A DNA stretch of 34,119 nt from IMG/VR virus record IMGVR_UViG_3300030406_001266, positions 1-34,119 of that record; one strand, 5' to 3'. A program made the position numbers and the translations under genes. This DNA comes from a virus. The notes beneath the pieces were generated by a model. The model was given only the letters and a program-made list of their open reading frames with translations, had not been told where the DNA came from and made no database searches. Of the stretch, positions 30,101 to 34,119 are shown one piece after another. Position 1 is the stretch's first letter. Every line of letters starts with the position of its first letter.

Positions 30101-31370
30101 GCAATTAGGTTTTACACCTACTCAAATTGCTGACAGCTTGGCTATCGCTACTGGTGGTGCTACTATGTACAGAAACAGGGTTAATTCCTATATAGAGCAA
30201 GGTATGAGTCAGCAAGAGGCTGAGTCGAAAGCTTTTGAAGATATGAAAGAGATATCTGAAGAAACTCAACAGTCTACTAGACCAGATAAAATATCTCAAC
30301 AACAAGCTTCACCTCTTGGTAAGTTGATATTAGCTTTCCAAAACACACCTATGCAGTATAATAGAATTATTAAGCGAGCTGCTCAAGACTGGGTTAATGG
30401 TAGAGGCGATTGGAAACAGCACTTATCTAAGATAGCTTACTATGGCGGTGTTCAAAGTATGATATTCTACGGGCTTCAAACAGCGTTGTGGTCTAGCTTA
30501 TTTGGCGATGACGATGAAGAAGATCTAGAAGAAAAACAAGGTAGAGTGCTTAATGGCATGACAGACAGTTTACTACGTGGTGGTGGTATTGGTGGCGCGG
30601 TTCTAGCTACTGCAAAGAATACCATATTAGAGTTTATAGAGCAAGATGCTAAGAACGATGACGGTATATTCTACACAGATCCTAACCACGCATACACTAT
30701 AATCGAAGCCCTTAACTTGTCACCGCCAATTGGTATTAAAGCTAGAAAGTTATACAGCGCTACGCAGACGTGGCAGTTTAATAGAGATGTAATTGATCAT
30801 ATGTCTAAAACAGATATTGATAATCCTATTTATGACGCTACATTTTCGGCTACAGAAGCTTTAACTAATATACCGCTTAGTAGATTATATAACAAGTATC
30901 AAAATATATCTGAGGCTATGAACTCTGATAATGAAACTTGGCAGCGTGTAGCTATGTTATTAGGTTGGAGCCGCTGGAGTTTTGGTATACAGAATACCGA
31001 CGTTATGACAGCTAAGCAGGAGGTTAAAGAAATTAAAGCTAAAGAAGCAGAGGAAAGAAGAGAGCAAAAGAAACAAGAGAAAGAAGCTGAAAGGCAAGCT
31101 GAAAACGAGGCTGTAATTCAAGGGCACATTGAAGAACAAAAGCAACAACGTGAAGACGGTATATCAGAAGATAAAATCACTTGTGCCGCTGTTAAACGCA
31201 ATGGCGAAAGATGTGGTAAGACGGTTCTGCCTGGTCAAACATACTGTACTGTACACGAACAAGTTGAGCAACAAGACAATGAAGTTCAATGCTCACATAT
31301 AAAATCAAATGGCGATCGCTGTAAAATGAAAACAAAAAATAAATCAGGAAAATGTTACTACCACGATTAA
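21108..31370 (+). CDS. Giant polyvalent ejection protein with zincin-like and HAD-like domains
   Basis: This 3420-aa protein takes the place of T7 gp16. Visible in order: a 32-aa tandem repeat at residues 11-70; two hydrophobic helical regions (about 820-855 and 910-932) that could insert in membranes; a zinc metallopeptidase motif HEISH (His1391, Glu1392, His1395) with a possible third ligand at Glu1474/Glu1475; a segment FLGLVQEYNIEKGVPLAAW (about 1652-1670) reminiscent of sigma region 2; and a complete HAD phosphatase set (DFDDT at 2462-2466, Thr2540 in ILTAR, Lys2577, DD at 2596-2597). A long C-terminal region (about 2890-3280) includes LGKLILAFQNTPMQYNRII, which I recognise from giant proteins of marine phages and tentatively relate to the large polyvalent protein-associated domains. 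Two Cys/His knuckles end it (C3359, C3369, C3380, H3383; C3395, C3405, C3416, H3419). It is probably packaged in the capsid and injected with the DNA. No lytic transglycosylase motif was seen. Confidence 0.8.
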   Translation: MSLENLGTDVKQLLVDFTTTAKADNFDLNITLTKFPELQHVDKQLLVDFITTAQADNFDLNVTLPKFPEIVGQDVSNVGKRQDPTVYYGTPVVGLDKSESPTVSKEEDVSSDPIKKALDEEAKEKDAVKKQAEREVANMSPEKQEELFGANWYMMQEAFKVSTVADLIKSGEYKSELPPETTASIDDVPERGDEGELGLNYDSPVIDLTDFSTVINKSAADVRLAFDKSGDYPGLRIIETGGIGEAVRFILPDGTEIPIDLYPTKDTGRGVREWLYEGTQLGEAQAASRQRVLDEQMNKLKQVKEWYDKNDSREDIGLFRILGKRDDAFHFSFENTEYDDLDSINRELEVIGYEVKAPIPGRYLIYNKEGEVVYKGDGAQGVQNFFWENLTEGQISALKDSTTEATINATNVYRANRNELYDSVISQDPEELLNWGLNNIVGQKAWQGTVVKEGSISASSLIRNAAEKAGVSDATIDLLLGEEWMGNGARVGTKDGDEAVRFNLRTLLDDKDRYGRDKGTGLSIPLALKNKIPEDEFNILQNLFNADENGYTGIVTEDIIKEEAFRQADEKTATYMSTLSSLDDANGPQFIPLYDGNGNPVLDENGVQKKQEFRPEALSATIDELRRGSNYLDDIASQNDNYLNMTGSYKELFDAYGLKGTQIQAESKKELDEVLKQVAEAGLGYEVKDGIVTVSGLDEDKVNKYQRLVNDQIYKSREAALQWTEGYDALMGEYKTFASDALDLGVITDREYNFADNLRADFWGGFNDIGLNISSFFGSEQAMRMKESRQRGGEAREQLGSYDEMIDAGLGWRFAGRTIAQQGANVAVAIGTNIILPGAGSWLVPTMFGLSAGGEKRFQLEQQIDAGEFAQLELSSLENAYKNGLVGKAEYLERKSNLHETIALGDIDRGTLYAAVGTAAIIEGGISYAIGTNPNARSAIDALKGSVDDIASAITTTSGSRFLQMTGKTLKEIGGEVLEEELIYVGNNLADGYLLGADVKWDQFDDIAVTSLLTSGPMNGPANAINFIKTNYVTREARQSYFEGKAELETLKKALTNVDPNDTQTINLYHEKIRDVVRTKIAYADNNMEASAIINGTRGLEQLVRAGSIESNINREAGIKPEDSPQKKKEKLDLYRKKLSSEKQQELDTKLSLIQETRDNITASTDVKFQKEALGENGLIKEHLGDRGLRIADRLARTNPEFNSMSNKDKFIAVHDASKKQFQQSVVNEMKNDSDVKKFVEEKVYGKGGFEGSGRTNRKRKLENSYYEALGSMLTAKRTKARVTYDSQYLNAKDILSQKELSEVQIIEKANIKEIQQYHIDNWEDMGYTSIEQAEKEVRDFVDKDGNPVVDDFGSITIGKNGKPTYLTLNAEKVKEKLSQGKILQGTVFSHEISHVITDMAMNEAEIVELAENLHDSMQRTPQLRRINALAIGQMTNPTIVEDARLKVKDPSKPYNAETNPILPMKQQTPLAAEEYVHRVQDLLQDPDNEVALEQARKSGQGLGNLFRSLYGGDFTFNAAGSGLNYVVGYIDAFNKGEISRQAKRKISNNIKSDEEYSEDIKSGKKSSQDVSREKAEASNRVQELWEKGDVASIIDEFDGINTDDAAIAKRKGQNVERKKSLLESILKPYSRVAGFNMEDGKMALMTHPRGFLGLVQEYNIEKGVPLAAWLNKYLPERVKEIVGTIGADGQFTVDIDSPAVVAVADDNDGVSHEMERKGKGVKLWTRFGSKGNSIHNSIMADVISGDIKVDGKNYKTLGGKRFYEVMDMMGINPVNKAGKPKTGNLDQTDVSNAQRWIQQHISEIRNAIIPQHSTTKMVKNPNTGKLEPRPDKAIGIPQVLLNSELFTKHTRKDNLTGYSFNDGLTDAEILSMFGVTKRGEPNIKLKDDRNIGQRIKALVKLTDMAMTNQGARVAMENRGDHISEILHLADGRSLNLYSQDVDPTGKGIIDMLVGDTIEGFQDEAKLVADIALDVGYNTPKFHQRVAEEGISISVLQYLESINFEKYFAKGDQGLKDPLRSAIGTGKFKPGAEALLGKFFENKIDADDVTANKQLAAGAKSLIKSLPAPLVKALGSQFFGLLGSNRGLNKNKNQDVYDAYEAKTKGVVAQPGIVLLNANTGLMLKIQRILVDPNLNAKQKEARVKQLYGKDIDAANENNAVALKQVLEAMSKTTDTNARLGIMRMFEIGSNNTLGIRGLTTLDAIQYTDVSQARYIGTHKKTGKVVHFASNPDAKQKNIYDIDLNTKHPNYAAAESYADRKSIAASLTEKGNRKKNYTDEKIQKHKQKILEDALKFKGEHVTPSANTQRLMVEALLQAWYDGGFDMATASEELTANFAQTLGAKVFSDLQDDALGTTSTADQLRMLAIQNDVNIDEFVDTREGQAFSSYVRSFITNKETLRQVQENISKDKSAKFPELKERLSSILDDSVSDIELQKTATDIRKANNKRSQDTSPKGMTAWDFDDTLATTKSNVIFTKDGETKIVSAEDFATQGADLVAEGWTPDFSEFNKVTGGEPGPMFDKAMERARKYGTEDTYILTARAPEAAPAIKEFLDALGLNIPLENITGLGNSTGEAKARWLLDKHAQGYNDIAFADDAMQNVEAVRKVFDENDIKGKVEQAKKKFSQDVEATFVDQMLSEGQSEIDMQFQEVLEETKGIDRRKTFSAVKARQRGKNKGKFKFFLPPSAEDFKGLMYSFMGKGEIGEKHHAWFKKNLFDPYSKGMMRINSLNQEISNNIRSLKKSIPGIKNKLRDKVGDTNFTNEQAIRVFNWNRNGVEVPGLSRADLNTLVKAVNNDADLKIFADNASDIANKIGVDQNPGVAWLAGSVSSDMNDMLQDSRAALLQEFNSNADAVFSDKNLNKIEAIYGSNFREALEDVLYRMKTGSTRPQGQSRIMNNFMNWINGSIGTTMFFNARSAMLQMVSNVNFINWHDNNPLKAAKAFANQKQYWSDVAMIFNSDYLKQRRGGLGTDLNAAELLKDLQQGDKPMKTAIAHLLQLGFTPTQIADSLAIATGGATMYRNRVNSYIEQGMSQQEAESKAFEDMKEISEETQQSTRPDKISQQQASPLGKLILAFQNTPMQYNRIIKRAAQDWVNGRGDWKQHLSKIAYYGGVQSMIFYGLQTALWSSLFGDDDEEDLEEKQGRVLNGMTDSLLRGGGIGGAVLATAKNTILEFIEQDAKNDDGIFYTDPNHAYTIIEALNLSPPIGIKARKLYSATQTWQFNRDVIDHMSKTDIDNPIYDATFSATEALTNIPLSRLYNKYQNISEAMNSDNETWQRVAMLLGWSRWSFGIQNTDVMTAKQEVKEIKAKEAEERREQKKQEKEAERQAENEAVIQGHIEEQKQQREDGISEDKITCAAVKRNGERCGKTVLPGQTYCTVHEQVEQQDNEVQCSHIKSNGDRCKMKTKNKSGKCYYHD
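21138..21314 (+). repeat. Tandem 32-aa repeat at the N-terminus of the giant protein
   Basis: Two copies, with a period of 96 bases, begin at the Lys codons 21138 and 21234. They share KQLLVDF, a (T/I)TTA step, ADNFDLN and KFPE at the same spacing. The DNA has drifted at silent sites (for example CTGTTAGTA against CTTTTAGTT), so the duplication is old and the protein pattern has been kept. Confidence 0.85.
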
Positions 31371-32395
31371 GTTTATTATTAACCTTACTGTTTAGCTGCA
31401 CAGTACTGCAAGCTCAAGAGTTAAAGAAGGCGTTTAAGTTTTCTACGTTCTACGCTGCTGTCAACGGAGGTAACTCTGTATCAGATCAGACTATATATTC
31501 TGTTACTGACGGGTTGACTCAAGAAACTATAGCAACACCTTTTGATTATAGCTTATCTATGGGCGTGCGTAAGATCGCTAGATTTGGTTACGAAAACAGA
31601 GCTAATGCTTTTTATGATGGATCAGAAACATCTTGGTCTGCTGATGCTAATATAGGTAAACGCAATGGCATAGAGTTTCTTGGAGAGGTTACATACGAAA
31701 GACAGCAGGGCCGAGAGTTCTTTAATCAACACCACTTTTTTCGCTACATCGGAGACAAAGTTATGGCAAAGGTTGAATATCTTGAAGACGGGTTTGCAGA
31801 CATTGAGTACTTTGAAGGATCGCAAAGATTTAGACTTAAGCTCGGCAACAAGTTTTCTTTGCACGCAGGTGTTGCACAACGTATCTCAGAGCCTTACGGA
31901 TATGATCCACTTGAAGAGTGGAAGCTGGCAACAGGAGACATACACTATACTTACCTCGCAATTGAAGAAGGATATTCACACAACCTTACTACAGGCGAGT
32001 ACCTCGCTCCTGACGGAACAGTCGTTGCCACAAACACTGAGGTCTGGGAAGCAGTCACTATCCCTAACATCTTATCTGAATACACTGCTAGAAAAAGAAG
32101 TGAACTCTCTCGTCAATGGAATTACTCAGTGGTTGCCGGCTTCGACTTCTATCACTTTACAGACGATTTCTGGTTCCACACATGGGGAAATATTTTACCC
32201 TATCATTACGACACTGGAGGTGAATATATGTATCACAATACAGTAGATGGTCAATGGCTTGATTACTCGGGAGGTTTAATCTTTGGTAAAAGATTTAACA
32301 AACATCTAGGTGTATTTCTTGAAGGTAGATATTATAAGTACTGGAATAGAGAGTGGTACAATTTTAAGTGTGGAGCAAACTATGTAATCTTTTAA
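31352..32395 (+). CDS. Phage-encoded outer-membrane beta-barrel-like protein with signal peptide
   Basis: This 347-aa protein starts with a clear signal peptide (MLLPRLSLLLTLLFSCTVLQ) and a probable cleavage LQA|QE after residue 21, typical of Bacteroidetes. The mature part alternates aromatic and polar residues in strand-like blocks (WNYSVVAGFDFYHFTDDFW, EGRYYKYWNREWYNFKCG) and ends in Phe, the terminal aromatic of outer-membrane barrels. The start overlaps the giant gene's last 19 bases in another frame. Codon use shifts in the middle and end (more C-ending Phe, Tyr, Asn and Thr codons than neighbours), which may mean high expression or acquisition from a host. From memory, similar proteins recur in marine Bacteroidetes-type phages. 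Possible roles are surface remodelling or superinfection exclusion, as for other phage-encoded outer membrane proteins. A lipoprotein reading (LLFSC) is less likely. Confidence 0.78.
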   Translation: MLLPRLSLLLTLLFSCTVLQAQELKKAFKFSTFYAAVNGGNSVSDQTIYSVTDGLTQETIATPFDYSLSMGVRKIARFGYENRANAFYDGSETSWSADANIGKRNGIEFLGEVTYERQQGREFFNQHHFFRYIGDKVMAKVEYLEDGFADIEYFEGSQRFRLKLGNKFSLHAGVAQRISEPYGYDPLEEWKLATGDIHYTYLAIEEGYSHNLTTGEYLAPDGTVVATNTEVWEAVTIPNILSEYTARKRSELSRQWNYSVVAGFDFYHFTDDFWFHTWGNILPYHYDTGGEYMYHNTVDGQWLDYSGGLIFGKRFNKHLGVFLEGRYYKYWNREWYNFKCGANYVIF

Positions 32396-32397
32396 TC

Positions 32398-32423
32398 ATG
32401 GCTTACACTCAAAAAAATAATCC
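32398..32423 (+). repeat. Copy 1 of 26-bp start-codon repeat encoding the MAYTQKNNP tag
   Basis: These 26 bases, beginning at the ATG, are identical to 32654-32679. The two genes diverge completely after the tag, so the repeat marks a shared N-terminal peptide rather than a gene duplication. Confidence 0.9.
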
Positions 32424-32652
32424 GTTTAAAAAAAATAGACCTGATAAAATTAATATTTTAAAACGAAAGATTCAGCAGCAAAGAGCGTTACAAGACCCTA
32501 ATTTAGAAGGTGCAAGTCAAAAAGATTTAGATAAAGCATTGAATAAAGAACTTAAGTATTTAAAAAAGCTTAATAAACTTGAGAGCAAGGAAGGTTTAGA
32601 GATAACTAAGCATAGTCACGATTACGAAGGAGAATCAAATATAAGAATATAA
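32398..32652 (+). CDS. Small basic helical protein with MAYTQKNNPF tag
   Basis: This 84-aa protein starts at the ATG 2 bases after the barrel gene stop; an earlier in-frame ATG at 32368 lies inside that gene and is rejected. The first ten residues, MAYTQKNNPF, are identical to those of the next gene. The rest is Lys-rich and helical, probably a short coiled coil (NILKRKIQQQRALQDPNL, then LDKALNKELKYLKKLNKLES). No catalytic motif is seen. Two bases, counting only one free base, separate it from the next ATG. It may be a minor virion or DNA-associated protein; function not recognised. Confidence 0.7.
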   Translation: MAYTQKNNPFKKNRPDKINILKRKIQQQRALQDPNLEGASQKDLDKALNKELKYLKKLNKLESKEGLEITKHSHDYEGESNIRI

Positions 32653-32653
32653 A

Positions 32654-32679
32654 ATGGCTTACACTCAAAAAAATAATCC
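32654..32679 (+). repeat. Copy 2 of 26-bp start-codon repeat encoding the MAYTQKNNP tag
   Basis: Identical over 26 bases to 32398-32423, including the codon choices, and beginning exactly at the start codon. Perfect DNA identity inside otherwise unrelated genes points to recent copying or gene conversion of the tag. Confidence 0.9.
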
Positions 32680-33037
32680 TTTTTCAGTAACATCATGTGG
32701 TAGGCGTAGAGCCGGTGGTATAGGCTCTGGCTTTAAAATGGTCGATGACTCTCCACTTGAAAAACGAAAGCGTAAGCGCAAGCGTAAACCCGACGTACGT
32801 AAAACTACTAAAGGTAAAAATCGAAACTTTCGTACCGTAAAAGAAGGAGCTGGTATGACAGCTGCTGGTGTACGTAAATACAGAGCTAAAAACCCAGGAA
32901 GTAAATTAAAGACAGCCGTTACAGGTAAGGTAAAACCAGGTAGCAAGGCTGCTAAACGTAGAAAATCGTTCTGCGCTAGATCAAAAGGCTGGACCGGAGA
33001 AAGAGGTAAAGCTGCTAGACGTAGATGGAAATGTTAA
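32654..33037 (+). CDS. Small Lys/Arg-rich protein with MAYTQKNNPF tag
   Basis: This 127-aa, strongly basic protein has the MAYTQKNNPF tag, then SVTSCGRRRAGGIGSGFKMV, a highly basic patch (RKRKRKRKPDVRK) and a conserved-looking C-terminal half: GMTAAGVRKYRAKNPGSKLK, SKAAKRRKSFCARSKGWTG and a terminal RRRWKC. I recognise that C-terminal pattern from small proteins spread through marine phages (tentatively the DUF6321 family). The two Cys (in FCAR and the last residue) recur in that family. Charge and size suit DNA or RNA binding, for example condensing DNA in the head, but this is inference. The start follows the previous stop by one base. Confidence 0.75.
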   Translation: MAYTQKNNPFSVTSCGRRRAGGIGSGFKMVDDSPLEKRKRKRKRKPDVRKTTKGKNRNFRTVKEGAGMTAAGVRKYRAKNPGSKLKTAVTGKVKPGSKAAKRRKSFCARSKGWTGERGKAARRRWKC

Positions 33038-33048
33038 AATAAATAATC

Positions 33049-33072
33049 ATGGCATTTAAAATGAAATCACCT
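33049..33072 (+). repeat. Copy 1 of 24-bp start-codon repeat encoding the MAFKMKSP tag
   Basis: These 24 bases from the ATG are identical to 34047-34070, while the following codons differ. They encode MAFKMKSP. Confidence 0.9.
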
Positions 33073-33222
33073 ATGACAGGTAAGATCAGCGGCCCATGCA
33101 AGGCTGCTGCAAAGCGTAAGTTTAAAGTATGGCCTAGTGCTTATGCTTCTGGTTGGGGTGTACGTTGCACGAAAGCTGGTGGCCCTGGTAAAATGGGTAA
33201 AAGTAAGAAAAAGAAAAAGTAA
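33049..33222 (+). CDS. 57-aa basic protein with MAFKMKSP tag and VWPSAYASG motif
   Basis: This short gene was found by reading from the ATG at 33049 to TAA at 33220-33222. The product starts MAFKMKSPMTGKISG and continues CKAAAKRKFKVWPSAYASG, then VRCTKAGG and a Lys-only tail. The VWPSAYASG block flanked by two Cys is a pattern I recognise from small marine-phage proteins of unknown function. The stop overlaps the next start (TAATG at 33220-33224), so translation is probably coupled to the phosphatase gene. The first eight residues are shared exactly with the gene starting at 34047. No function is assigned; a nucleic-acid or virion role fits the charge. Confidence 0.78.
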   Translation: MAFKMKSPMTGKISGPCKAAAKRKFKVWPSAYASGWGVRCTKAGGPGKMGKSKKKKK

Positions 33223-33806
33223 TGTCTAAGTTCCTAAAAGGATACAGCGTAGATAAGTTTAAAAGCAAAAAGCCACCTAGCAATAACTCTTTTGATACGG
33301 CTCAAGAGATCAAGCAGCTGGCTAAAATACCTATGAACAAAAAGTTTGTGGTAGAAAAAGACAATGTGTTTTCTACATTTAAGAAGGTATCTAAATCAAA
33401 GGGTGTTGAATACCCTGGTGAAGATGTTAAACAGCTTATCGACGAGTCTGAGCCTTTTATTATGGAGCTTAAGAACCACTTTGACAGACCTAGACCTAAA
33501 GTTATAGCTAAAAAAATGAATATTGAGCTTGATGATATTGAGCTTAAAACAATGAAGACACCGTCATATCCTTCAGGTCATTCTATACAAGGTCATTTAA
33601 TTGGTAATTATTTAGCGGCTAAAAACCCAAGGGCTAAATCAGCTTTTATAAAAGCAGCTAAAGATATATCTTATAGTAGAAATGTAGCGCATGCTCACTA
33701 CAAGTCTGATTCAAGGTTTGGAGACGAGATAGGTAGAGACATGTTTAAATTTATAAAGCAAAATGGCAATATACAGAGCAACACCAACAAAAAAGAAAAA
33801 GACTAA
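33222..33806 (+). CDS. Soluble PAP2-type (acid phosphatase/haloperoxidase superfamily) phosphatase
   Basis: This 194-aa protein carries the complete three-part PAP2 signature K-x6-RP / PSGH / SR-x5-H-x3-D: Lys84 with Arg91-Pro92 (KNHFDRPRP), PSGH at 117-120 (PSYPSGHS), and Ser152-Arg153 with His159 and Asp163 (SRNVAHAHYKSD). His159 would be the nucleophile that forms a phospho-histidine and His120 the acid. Unlike lipid-phosphate phosphatases it shows no transmembrane segments and no signal peptide, so it is probably a cytoplasmic or virion enzyme similar in size to the soluble class A acid phosphatases. It starts inside the TAATG overlap with the previous gene, and its last 44 bases overlap the next. 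The substrate is unknown; phosphate salvage or removal of phosphates from nucleotides or lipids is possible. Confidence 0.85.
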   Translation: MSKFLKGYSVDKFKSKKPPSNNSFDTAQEIKQLAKIPMNKKFVVEKDNVFSTFKKVSKSKGVEYPGEDVKQLIDESEPFIMELKNHFDRPRPKVIAKKMNIELDDIELKTMKTPSYPSGHSIQGHLIGNYLAAKNPRAKSAFIKAAKDISYSRNVAHAHYKSDSRFGDEIGRDMFKFIKQNGNIQSNTNKKEKD

Positions 33807-34047
33807 AAAGTCTATTGAGTGGAACGACTCAGATGCTCCTGATGCCAAAGGTAAATTTAAAGAGTTATCGCCATCAGCGCTAGCGTCGTGGTTAATTAAA
33901 ACTAGAAAAGGTAATTTATCTAAGATCATTAGTAGCCTTAATCAGCAGTACGTTTTTAACAGACAAAAGAAACCTAGCTACGCTCGCAAAATGAAAACAG
34001 TAATGAACATTGTTCGTAAGCGTTTAGGTAAAAAGAAAGATAAGTAA
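33763..34047 (+). CDS. Conserved small basic hypothetical protein
   Basis: This 94-aa protein starts MAIYRATPTKKKKTKKSIEW and contains NDSDAPDAKGKFKELSPSAL, then ASWLIKTRKGNLSKIISSLN and YARKMKTVMNIVRKRLGKKK. I recognise this series from marine phage genomes but know no function. The 44-bp overlap with the phosphatase gene is unusually long for this window; because the protein reads well from the first Met (RATPTKKKKTKK is family-like), I keep that start. No later in-frame ATG occurs before the conserved SIEWND segment. The stop overlaps the next ATG (TAATG at 34045-34049). The charge and the helical C-terminus suggest binding to nucleic acid or to another virion protein. Confidence 0.68.
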   Translation: MAIYRATPTKKKKTKKSIEWNDSDAPDAKGKFKELSPSALASWLIKTRKGNLSKIISSLNQQYVFNRQKKPSYARKMKTVMNIVRKRLGKKKDK

Positions 34048-34070
34048 TGGCATTTAAAATGAAATCACCT
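34047..34070 (+). repeat. Copy 2 of 24-bp start-codon repeat encoding the MAFKMKSP tag
   Basis: Identical over 24 bases to 33049-33072, beginning at the start codon; the next codon is TTA here and ATG in the other copy. Confidence 0.9.
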
Positions 34071-34119
34071 TTAACTAAAAAGTCAAAGGTTAAAGGCGGT
34101 GGAACAAAGAAGACGTGTT
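34047..34119 (+). CDS. Small basic protein with MAFKMKSP tag, cut by window end
   Basis: Only 24 codons are visible: MAFKMKSPLTKKSKVKGGG followed by TKKTC. The first eight codons are identical in DNA to those of the gene at 33049, and the visible part is Lys/Gly-rich. Its ATG shares the A of the previous stop. It is probably a further member of the tagged basic protein series; length and function are unknown. Confidence 0.65.
   Translation, partial: MAFKMKSPLTKKSKVKGGGTKKTC

Noticed and set aside
21108-31370. Virion RNA polymerase or lytic transglycosylase within the giant protein
   Set aside because: I looked for DxDGD-type polymerase motifs and for transglycosylase signatures and saw neither; both remain possible only in strongly diverged form.
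31352-31420. Lipoprotein signal (LLFSC) in the barrel protein
   Set aside because: The spacing and the residues before Cys16 are poor for a lipobox, while LQA|QE is a good ordinary cleavage site and the mature protein looks like a barrel.
9-31879. Many open frames of 60-135 codons on the minus strand
   Set aside because: Each lies inside a strong + strand gene, has low-complexity or Cys/Ser/Leu-rich translation typical of antisense frames, and lacks a recognisable domain or leader.
31680-32246. A 188-codon + strand frame inside the barrel gene
   Set aside because: The overlapping frame has a signal peptide, barrel pattern and terminal Phe, while this frame translates to Ser/Thr/Leu-rich sequence with no family features; it is a by-product of codon composition.
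32368-32397. Earlier ATG for the first tagged small protein
   Set aside because: It lies within the barrel gene, and starting at 32398 gives the MAYTQKNNPF N-terminus that is repeated exactly by the next gene.
1-34119. tRNA genes, CRISPR arrays, insertion sequences, integrase or attachment sites
   Set aside because: The window is almost completely filled by + strand protein genes, intergenic gaps are under 70 bases, and no cloverleaf, regularly spaced repeat or transposase/integrase motif was seen.

Overview
The window is a compact piece of a tailed-phage genome, most likely an uncultured marine short-tailed phage (podovirus-like) infecting a member of the Bacteroidetes (flavobacteria-type). 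The evidence is: all credible genes lie on the + strand with almost no spacing; the sequence is clearly AT-rich; start codons are preceded by A/T-rich leaders rather than Shine-Dalgarno boxes, as in Bacteroidetes; one gene has a Bacteroidetes-style signal peptide; and, from memory, several proteins (terminase, nozzle, giant ejection protein, barrel protein, small basic proteins) look like families common in marine uncultured phage genomes. No search was run. The window carries only the packaging, virion and late accessory module. No replication, integration or lysis gene is visible, so lifestyle cannot be judged.

Layout: a 5'-truncated large terminase (3-2108), portal (2111-4483), acidic scaffold (4501-5685) and major capsid protein (5705-7213) form the packaging/head block. 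It closes with a strong UUCG-loop terminator hairpin, in the position that T7 uses to step down transcription after its capsid gene. A conserved head gene (7281-8114) follows and ends in a second, related UUCG hairpin. Next come two probable head-tail connector genes (8173-9847) and a giant tail nozzle/stabilisation-type protein of 2737 aa (9850-18063), then a small tail-associated protein, a cupin protein and three probable ejection (internal virion) proteins. The last of these is a 3420-aa giant (21108-31370) with a HEISH zinc-protease motif, a full HAD-phosphatase active site, a conserved hydrophobic C-terminal region and two terminal Cys/His knuckles. The two giant genes fill more than half of the window.

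The right end (31352-34119) is an accessory cluster. It holds a signal-peptide-bearing outer-membrane beta-barrel protein; a string of small Lys/Arg-rich proteins, four of which start with near-identical N-terminal tags (two with MAYTQKNNPF, two with MAFKMKSP); a soluble PAP2-type phosphatase with all three catalytic motifs intact; and a conserved hypothetical. The shared N-terminal tags on otherwise unrelated small basic proteins, next to virion genes and a giant protein carrying a candidate protease, are the most system-like unexplained signal. One testable idea is a capsid-targeting or assembly tag analogous to the propeptides of T4 internal proteins.
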